Origin: an uncultured Dechloromonas sp.
GTDB lineage: Bacteria; Pseudomonadota; Gammaproteobacteria; Burkholderiales; Rhodocyclaceae
Assembly (NCBI GenBank): GCA_946477505.1
Contig: CAMKYP010000099.1
Span: 1-10,753, forward strand
Length of the DNA: 10,753 nucleotides
Direction: 5' to 3'
Positions 6,681-10,753 of the stretch are shown here, in pieces (within the stretch, counting starts at the first letter, position 1; the number at the start of each line of letters is the position of its first letter). The translations under genes and the position numbers were made by a program. The notes beneath the pieces were generated by a model. The model did not search any database, had not been told where the DNA came from, and was given only the letters and a program-made list of their open reading frames with translations.

Positions 6681-7255
6681 GCCCAGCCCCAGAACAAAAA
6701 GATGCTGATGATGTGGCCCAGTGCCAGGACCGCGAAGACGATGAAGATCGGGATATGGACTTTGCGCCACTTCGTCATGGCATCCAGGGTGACCGCATCC
6801 CAGAACACCGCGCGCTCAATATCCTCTTTGGACATCCCTCGCAGTTGGTAGTGGTCACGCTGTCCCAGGACATGCTCGCGCGAACGGCCGAGAAGTAGTT
6901 TGCCCACCATACCGCTGATGACATTCACGCCCATCGCCACTGTAGCCAGCCAGGGCAGGATGGCATTAAAATGAATACCGGCATGCAGCAAGACCATCAG
7001 GGAACCCAGCCATGTACCGACTTCGTGCATGCTGAGCCAGGATTTCATATTGCCCGAGGTGATCATCTTGCGCTTGCGCAACGAATAGATCAGGGAACCG
7101 ATGATAAGCAAGGTGCCCGGAATGCCCAGGTAGCGCCCGATCCAGACCAGATTGAAGCGGTGCAGCAGATAGTCGCCCACCAGGGTTGCTACACCGAGCA
7201 GGCCGACCAGCAACGTGAAGGGAAGGATATGATTGCGCCAGAGGTTGTTGGTCAT
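6677..7255 (-). CDS. Membrane cytochrome b-like protein (predicted dihaem)
   Basis: The 192-residue protein has about five hydrophobic segments (about 10-30, 43-59, 77-97, 98-122 and 167-190). Two of them carry histidine pairs with identical spacing: H77 and H91 in 'HEVGTWLGSLMVLLHAG', and H167 and H181 in 'HIPIFIVFAVLALGH'. Antiparallel packing of these helices would bind two b-type haems with bis-His ligation, as in cytochrome b561/ferric-reductase folds; this is inference. H95 is an extra histidine near the end of the first pair. Its ATG directly follows the TAG of the reductase gene (TAGATG), with GGAGG at 7261-7265 five bases ahead. Its stop overlaps the octahaem cytochrome start. The position between an NAD(P)H reductase and a periplasmic cytochrome c points to a transmembrane electron relay. 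Confidence 0.8.
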   Translation of the reverse strand: MTNNLWRNHILPFTLLVGLLGVATLVGDYLLHRFNLVWIGRYLGIPGTLLIIGSLIYSLRKRKMITSGNMKSWLSMHEVGTWLGSLMVLLHAGIHFNAILPWLATVAMGVNVISGMVGKLLLGRSREHVLGQRDHYQLRGMSKEDIERAVFWDAVTLDAMTKWRKVHIPIFIVFAVLALGHIISIFLFWGWA

Positions 7256-8548
7256 CTAGGCCTCCAGAGTCACGCTGGTTTTCGGGGTGCAACTGCAGAG
7301 CAGGCAACTACCTGGTTCGGGATCAAAGTCTGGCGCATGACCGTAAGCCACTTCGCCTGCTTTGATCGTGGTTTGGCAACATCCGCAACTTCCCGCCCGG
7401 CAACTGGACTCAACTTTTACCCCATTGGCCTCGGCGAAATCCAGCAAACTCCCCATACCCGGCTGCCAGGGAATCTGTTTTCCCGACTTGGCAAAGTTGA
7501 CGACGATGTCGCTTTGTATTGCCGCCACAGGTTCAACGGCTTTCGGGTTTGCCGAGCGCTTGATCGATGCCGGACCAAAGGCTTCGTAGTGGATACGACT
7601 CTCTGGCACGCCCCAGCCTTCCAGGCCCAGAACGAGGCTTTCCATCATCGGTGTCGGTCCGCAGATGTAGAAATGGTAGGGTTTGAGGGGGAGTTCCGTC
7701 CTGAATAGCGCGATATCCACGCGCCCTTGGTGGTGATAGTCGCGTCCAAGCTGATCACCCGGCAAGGGATCACTGAAACACAGCCGCAGATGGAAGTTCG
7801 GGTAGGTCGCGGCAAGCGCTTCGAGATGGGATCTCTTGATGGGTTCGCTGCTGTTGCGAACGCCGTAATAGAGCCAGACTTCCCGGCCAGGCTGCTCGGC
7901 CATGCACCAGTTGAGCATGGAAAGCACAGGGGTAATCCCGATACCGCCGCCAATCAACACGACTGGTGCGTCACTGGAGTCGATATGGAAGTGACCACCA
8001 GGCGCGCGGACTTGCAGTTGGCCACCAACCTGAATGTGGTCATGAAAGAAATTCGACGAGCGGCCCGGTGCATAAGCGCTGCCGGCAGGTGCAGGTACGC
8101 GCTTGATGGAGATGCGGTAATACCCCGCGTGGGGTGCATCGGACAAGGAGTAGCAGCGAGTAATCTGCTCTGTCTTGCCGTCGGGCGCGGGTACGTCAAT
8201 ACGGAATGTTAGGAATTGACCTGGCTTGAATGCCGGAAGCGGCTGCTTGTCTTCCGGTACCAGGTAAAACGAGCAAATGGATTGGGCACCGTCCTCAATT
8301 TCCTTGCGATCAACCCGAAAATTCCTGAAACCACTCCACGCCGCTACAGATGCCGGCTCGGATGCTGAAGGCAAAGTCTCTTTAACGGGAACGGGCATTC
8401 CCCCGCCGGACCCCACGTCTGTGCGCAGCGTCTGATACTCACTCCAATGCCTCCAGAAGCTGATACCCAGCCACAGCGCGATTTGCAGCGTAATCCCCAA
8501 TACGATCCAGAGTAGCAAGGAGACCGAGGTCATTTCAGGTGGCATCAT
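7256..8548 (-). CDS. Membrane-anchored FAD/NAD(P)H oxidoreductase with C-terminal 2Fe-2S domain
   Basis: The 430-residue protein has one N-terminal membrane helix (about 8-32), a linker, a ferredoxin-NADP reductase-type core and a plant-type ferredoxin domain. Visible motifs are the FAD site RCYS (131-134, in 'RCYSLSDAP'), the NAD(P) site 'GGGIGITPVLSML' (200-212), 'CGPTPMM' (296-302) and 'YEAFGP' (321-326). The cluster cysteines are C383, C388, C391 and most likely C418, in C-x4-C-x2-C...C spacing; C390, C415 and C420 are additional. It would oxidise NAD(P)H at the cytoplasmic face and hand single electrons to the haem b protein encoded next. Domain order (reductase then ferredoxin) is like phenol/benzoate-type reductases of the FNR-ferredoxin class, but the membrane helix is an addition. 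ATGs at 8548, 8545 and 8533 compete and none has a strong ribosome site, so the exact start is uncertain by a few residues. Confidence 0.9.
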   Translation of the reverse strand: MMPPEMTSVSLLLWIVLGITLQIALWLGISFWRHWSEYQTLRTDVGSGGGMPVPVKETLPSASEPASVAAWSGFRNFRVDRKEIEDGAQSICSFYLVPEDKQPLPAFKPGQFLTFRIDVPAPDGKTEQITRCYSLSDAPHAGYYRISIKRVPAPAGSAYAPGRSSNFFHDHIQVGGQLQVRAPGGHFHIDSSDAPVVLIGGGIGITPVLSMLNWCMAEQPGREVWLYYGVRNSSEPIKRSHLEALAATYPNFHLRLCFSDPLPGDQLGRDYHHQGRVDIALFRTELPLKPYHFYICGPTPMMESLVLGLEGWGVPESRIHYEAFGPASIKRSANPKAVEPVAAIQSDIVVNFAKSGKQIPWQPGMGSLLDFAEANGVKVESSCRAGSCGCCQTTIKAGEVAYGHAPDFDPEPGSCLLCSCTPKTSVTLEA

Positions 8549-8574
8549 GATTCTGGCAGTCTTTCACGTTCAGC

Positions 8575-8589
8575 TTAAGGAACCCTTAA
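8575..8589. repeat. Perfect 6-bp inverted repeat upstream of the reductase run
   Basis: TTAAGG and CCTTAA flank a three-base AAC loop. It lies 27 bases upstream of the reductase start, so it could be an operator or part of a leader. It also lies just downstream of the Lcl-like gene, so it may act in that transcript's 3' end together with the hairpin at 8607-8621. There is no T-run. Confidence 0.4.
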
Positions 8590-8606
8590 TCAACATCCGT
8601 TTCCTA

Positions 8607-8621
8607 GCTCGCTTAGCGAGC
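8607..8621 (-). terminator. Hairpin with the Lcl-like gene's stop codon in its loop
   Basis: On the - strand GCTCGC and GCGAGC are exact complements around TAA, which is the stop codon of the Lcl-like gene. The G/C-rich stem is followed by TAGGAAACGG rather than by a T-run, so it does not meet the usual rule for intrinsic termination. It could block 3' decay, weaken read-through into the reductase genes, or be a coding-sequence coincidence. The terminator label is tentative. Confidence 0.35.
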
Positions 8622-9182
8622 ATCATGAACGAGGCGGATGTGTTTTGTCACTGACTTGAAGTCTGTATAGGTATTCCCCTCATTGACGAATCCTGGTTTG
8701 AAATATACAAACCAAGCAAAACTCGGATCATGCGTAAATGAATCCGCTGTCCAGTATGCATCTGCCGGTGTTTCAGGGAAGAAGCGGGTATCAATCGCTG
8801 ATTGGTTGATATTGCGATTCCCCTGAGCCTGTATTTGTGCGACGGAACTACTGTCCTTGATCAGGATTGTCAGCAATTCGTTGTGGGTTGGTAGTCGCCA
8901 GCCTGATGAAAAAGCACAACGTGATTCTTGGTTCGCGGCTTTGGAGTATTCACCCTGCGCATAATTCCAGGATCCCTTGCCGCTTTCTATCGACCACACC
9001 AGGTTCGTCTTGTTGTCGCGCGTACACGACCAGTCGCTCGGCTGGTTTCCAGGCTTGGGTTGCGCGGGGCAATTGCCTTGGCCAACCACATTGCCGCTCA
9101 TGCAAACCGGCACATACCGACTCTCCTCAGCCTGTGCAGAAAGCGCCGCCAACAATATGGGGATCAGGAAAATATTTCGCAT
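8613..9182 (-). CDS. Secreted Lcl/DUF1566-domain protein
   Basis: The 189-residue product begins with a signal peptide (MRNIFLIPILLAALSAQA, cleavage about residue 18) and should be periplasmic or exported. The mature part has the Lcl C-terminal/DUF1566 pattern: 'NKTNLVWSIE', 'GWRLPTHNELLTIL' in the middle, then 'FFPETPADAYWTADSF', 'FAWFVYFKPGF' and a final 'HIRLVHD'. Such domains occur in surface adhesins and lipoproteins, but no enzyme activity is known to me. TTGGAG (9191-9196) lies eight bases ahead of the ATG, so this gene has its own ribosome site. Cysteines at mature positions suggest disulphides. It lies within the redox cluster but is separated by an 89-base repeat element on one side and hairpins on the other, so it may be transcribed on its own. 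Confidence 0.8.
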   Translation of the reverse strand: MRNIFLIPILLAALSAQAEESRYVPVCMSGNVVGQGNCPAQPKPGNQPSDWSCTRDNKTNLVWSIESGKGSWNYAQGEYSKAANQESRCAFSSGWRLPTHNELLTILIKDSSSVAQIQAQGNRNINQSAIDTRFFPETPADAYWTADSFTHDPSFAWFVYFKPGFVNEGNTYTDFKSVTKHIRLVHDAR

Positions 9183-9240
9183 CGCTATAGCTCCAAGAAA
9201 AAATCTGAAAGATAGCCACTCATGATTAAGAAATGCTTAT

Positions 9241-9329
9241 GGAAACACTGAATAAGTCCTACGAGCCGGCCGCAAACCCGCATGACTACGTAGGTGTCTT
9301 CTCAAAATTGACACTTGTTCAGCGTTTCC
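9241..9329. mobile_element. MITE-like element with 17-bp imperfect terminal inverted repeats
   Basis: The left end GGAAACACTGAATAAGT (9241-9257) and the right end ACTTGTTCAGCGTTTCC (9313-9329) are inverted copies matching at 15 of 17 positions. Inside, CCTACG (9258-9263) and CGTAGG (9289-9294) form a second inverted pair, so the 89 bases can fold into a long stem. It has no coding capacity. The GGAAAC...GTTTCC ends look like insertion-sequence termini, so it may be a non-autonomous derivative, but no transposase or clear target duplication is visible. It occupies the gap between the two secreted-protein genes. Confidence 0.55.
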
Positions 9330-9376
9330 TTAACCGGGTATGGTCAGGCACCCCATTATTAGTTGGTATCACTTTC

Positions 9377-9661
9377 TCAATCGTCGTCGTGCTCGCGCCC
9401 TTTCGAGCGACGATCACGTCGATCGTCCTTGGGTAGGGGCTTGTCGCCCCAGGCCGCACGATACGCCTCGGCAGAAGTGAAACGGCATTTCTTGTTTTCA
9501 CCCACCTTGCCCAGCAGGATAGTATTGGGTTTGGCCGGAATCCCCGTATGCGCCCGAATCTGCTCCCTGATTTGATCACAGGATTCCGCTTGGACCTCAG
9601 GGGTGGCGGCATGTACGGTCGTCATGGACAAGGCAAGCAGGATGATCGAGATGGTTTTCAT
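9377..9661 (-). CDS. Small secreted protein with charged HDDD tail
   Basis: The 94-residue product has a signal peptide (MKTISIILLALSMTTVHA, cleavage about residue 18). The mature part is short, with two cysteines (in 'ESCDQIREQI' and 'KKCRFTSAEAYRAAW') that could form a disulphide. It ends in a highly charged tail, 'PKDDRRDRRSKGREHDDD'. The ATG at 9661 is chosen because it starts a clean signal peptide and AAAGGA (9671-9676) lies nine bases ahead; a longer frame to 9850 runs antiparallel over the neighbouring reductase gene's 3' end and is rejected. The tail resembles the end of the octahaem cytochrome (RGKKHDDD), suggesting shared metal or partner binding. It lies 34 bases after the ferric-reductase-like gene. 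No named family is recognised with confidence. Confidence 0.75.
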   Translation of the reverse strand: MKTISIILLALSMTTVHAATPEVQAESCDQIREQIRAHTGIPAKPNTILLGKVGENKKCRFTSAEAYRAAWGDKPLPKDDRRDRRSKGREHDDD

Positions 9662-9670
9662 GATTTCATT

Positions 9671-9676
9671 TCCTTT
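9671..9676 (-). promoter_or_regulatory. Ribosome binding site of the HDDD-tail protein
   Basis: AAAGGA on the - strand lies nine bases before the ATG at 9661 and supports that start over upstream in-frame ATGs. Confidence 0.5.
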
Positions 9677-9695
9677 GGTTAGATCGGTAGGTGTT

Positions 9696-10703
9696 TCAAC
9701 GCATTTCAAAAGCTTCTTGGTGGAATCTGAACCGGCCTTGTCCGATACGCCCAAGTTCATGCTTGAGCTTTTCTGCCAAGCCTTGCGGCCCGCAGAACCA
9801 GATTTCGGACCGGCTTGAGCGAGTCTGCGCAGCGGCCACATCGGCAGCACTCAATGTTTCGCCCTGTTGGGCGCCATGAATGTGCAGACGGATGCCAGGC
9901 AACGTGGCGCAGCTTGCCTGGATGCGGGCGACAAAGGGATCATTGGTTCGATCACGAGTGCAGTAGTGGAGATCCGCAGAAACCTGGCCCGGCGTCTGTT
10001 GCAACGAATCCAGCCAGGCCAGGAAGGGCGTCACTCCGATCCCGCCGGCAATCCAGATTTGTTGAGCACTCGCATCCTGCCGGGCCATATCGAAGCGACC
10101 ATAAGGCCCCTCAACCTTGACGGCATGACCGACTTCCAGTCGCTTGCCCAGGGTGCGGGTGTAATCACCGAGTGCCTTGATCTGGAAACTGATGCTTCGA
10201 TCACCCCGATCCGCACTGGCGATCGTGAATGGATGCGCGCCTTCCTTTTCGTCGAAGGTAATGAACGCAAACTGACCGGGGCGATGGCCTCGCCAGTTGT
10301 TGTCGAGCTGGCAAGTGACGGTAAGCACATCCGGGACAGGTTGCTCGATGGCCGTCACGGTCCCGCTGGCGCGGCGTGCGCGCCCGATGCGACCGGCCAG
10401 CGAGTACAGGGCGCCATAGATTCCGGCAGCGCCGAGCAACGCGATGAGAATGCCAACTGGCTGGGTCCAGTAATCAGTCGGGGCGAGCATAGCCGCATGC
10501 AGCGCCAGCATCAGATAAAGCACCGGCATTGCCTGGTGCACTACTCGCCAGGTTTTATATGGAAACCGCTTCCATAGGGTGATGACCAGCATCGCCAGCA
10601 GAAGATAGAACGCCCACTCCCCCATGTCCTTCGCCAGGTCGCGCATCACTTCCTGGAAGCCGGTGAATTGCTCCTTGGGTATGCGGCCTTCGCGTCCGAC
10701 CAT
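9696..10703 (-). CDS. Ferric-reductase-like flavocytochrome, N-terminal helices missing
   Basis: The 335-residue frame has three hydrophobic helices (about 29-44, 56-73 and 80-101), then an FNR-type reductase: 'HPFTIAS' at the FAD site, 'GPYGRF', the NAD(P) motif 'AGGIGVTPFLAWL', 'FCGPQGL', and the end 'HQEAF'. The text 'GEWAFYLLLAMLVITLWKRFPY...HQ...LH' matches the later helices of ferric-reductase-like transmembrane proteins, with haem ligands H56 and H69. Family members usually have two or three more helices before this, including the partner histidines. Upstream, the frame is open for 13 codons and then meets TGA at 10743-10745, and the ATG at 10703 has no ribosome site. So the gene is probably a truncated or frameshifted copy whose 5' part lies beyond the window. 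Alternatively it is a shortened protein needing a partner. It would oxidise NAD(P)H and reduce a membrane haem or metal. Confidence 0.75.
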   Translation of the reverse strand: MVGREGRIPKEQFTGFQEVMRDLAKDMGEWAFYLLLAMLVITLWKRFPYKTWRVVHQAMPVLYLMLALHAAMLAPTDYWTQPVGILIALLGAAGIYGALYSLAGRIGRARRASGTVTAIEQPVPDVLTVTCQLDNNWRGHRPGQFAFITFDEKEGAHPFTIASADRGDRSISFQIKALGDYTRTLGKRLEVGHAVKVEGPYGRFDMARQDASAQQIWIAGGIGVTPFLAWLDSLQQTPGQVSADLHYCTRDRTNDPFVARIQASCATLPGIRLHIHGAQQGETLSAADVAAAQTRSSRSEIWFCGPQGLAEKLKHELGRIGQGRFRFHQEAFEMR

Positions 10704-10753
10704 CGCTTTGAGAGTAAGCCCCCGGCGAACCCACCTTGTTTTTCAGAGTGAGG

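Noticed and set aside
9308..9336. TTGACA on the + strand as a promoter
   Set aside because: The -10 position (TAACCG at 9331) is poor and it would drive antisense transcription into the HDDD-tail gene; kept only as a remark.
9233..9436. Open frame of 67 codons on the + strand with a hydrophobic end
   Set aside because: Most of it is the palindromic element, and the hydrophobic part is the reverse of the HDDD-tail gene.
1..10753. CRISPR array, tRNA, rRNA or complete insertion sequence
   Set aside because: No regularly spaced direct repeats, no cloverleaf-like or rRNA-like sequence and no transposase frame were seen on either strand.

Overview
The window looks like chromosomal DNA of a Gram-negative proteobacterium, most likely a betaproteobacterium. 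Pointers are the moderately high G+C, pilin-like and multihaem cytochrome genes, lipobox-free signal peptides, and a respiratory style of gene set. The organism assignment is inference only; there is no rRNA or tRNA in the window.

Left part (1-944, + strand): the C-terminal portion of a pilin/pseudopilin-like protein, possibly frameshifted near base 50, followed by two tightly coupled small genes (a two-helix membrane protein and a 60-residue soluble protein). A 466-base non-coding stretch (945-1410) with several short perfect inverted repeats follows.

Middle (1411-3744, + strand): one stand-alone 777-residue gene. Its N-terminus carries a nucleoside-2'-deoxyribosyltransferase/TIR-like domain, followed by what looks like a second degenerate copy. 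A P-loop ATPase of the Sll1717-like type makes up the rest. A nucleotide-acting domain joined to a signalling ATPase, alone between palindrome-rich non-coding stretches, is the layout of a single-gene anti-phage defence candidate. This is the most interesting item in the window.

Right part (4038-10703, all - strand, read right to left): a ferric-reductase-like flavocytochrome lacking its first helices, a small secreted protein ending in HDDD, a secreted Lcl/DUF1566 protein, then a compact run of five genes. The run consists of a membrane-anchored FAD/NAD + 2Fe-2S reductase, a predicted dihaem cytochrome b, a membrane-anchored octahaem cytochrome c, a cation-diffusion-facilitator metal transporter, and a TerB/DUF697-like protein. 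The first four of the run abut or overlap (TAG-ATG, a 4-base ATGA overlap, a 14-base overlap), so they are very likely co-translated. Read together they suggest an electron path NAD(P)H -> FAD -> 2Fe-2S -> haem b -> periplasmic haem c, linked to metal export. The terminal acceptor cannot be read from the sequence.

Between the two secreted-protein genes sits an 89-base element with 17-bp imperfect terminal inverted repeats (9241-9329), MITE-like in form. No tRNA, rRNA, CRISPR array or complete insertion sequence was found.
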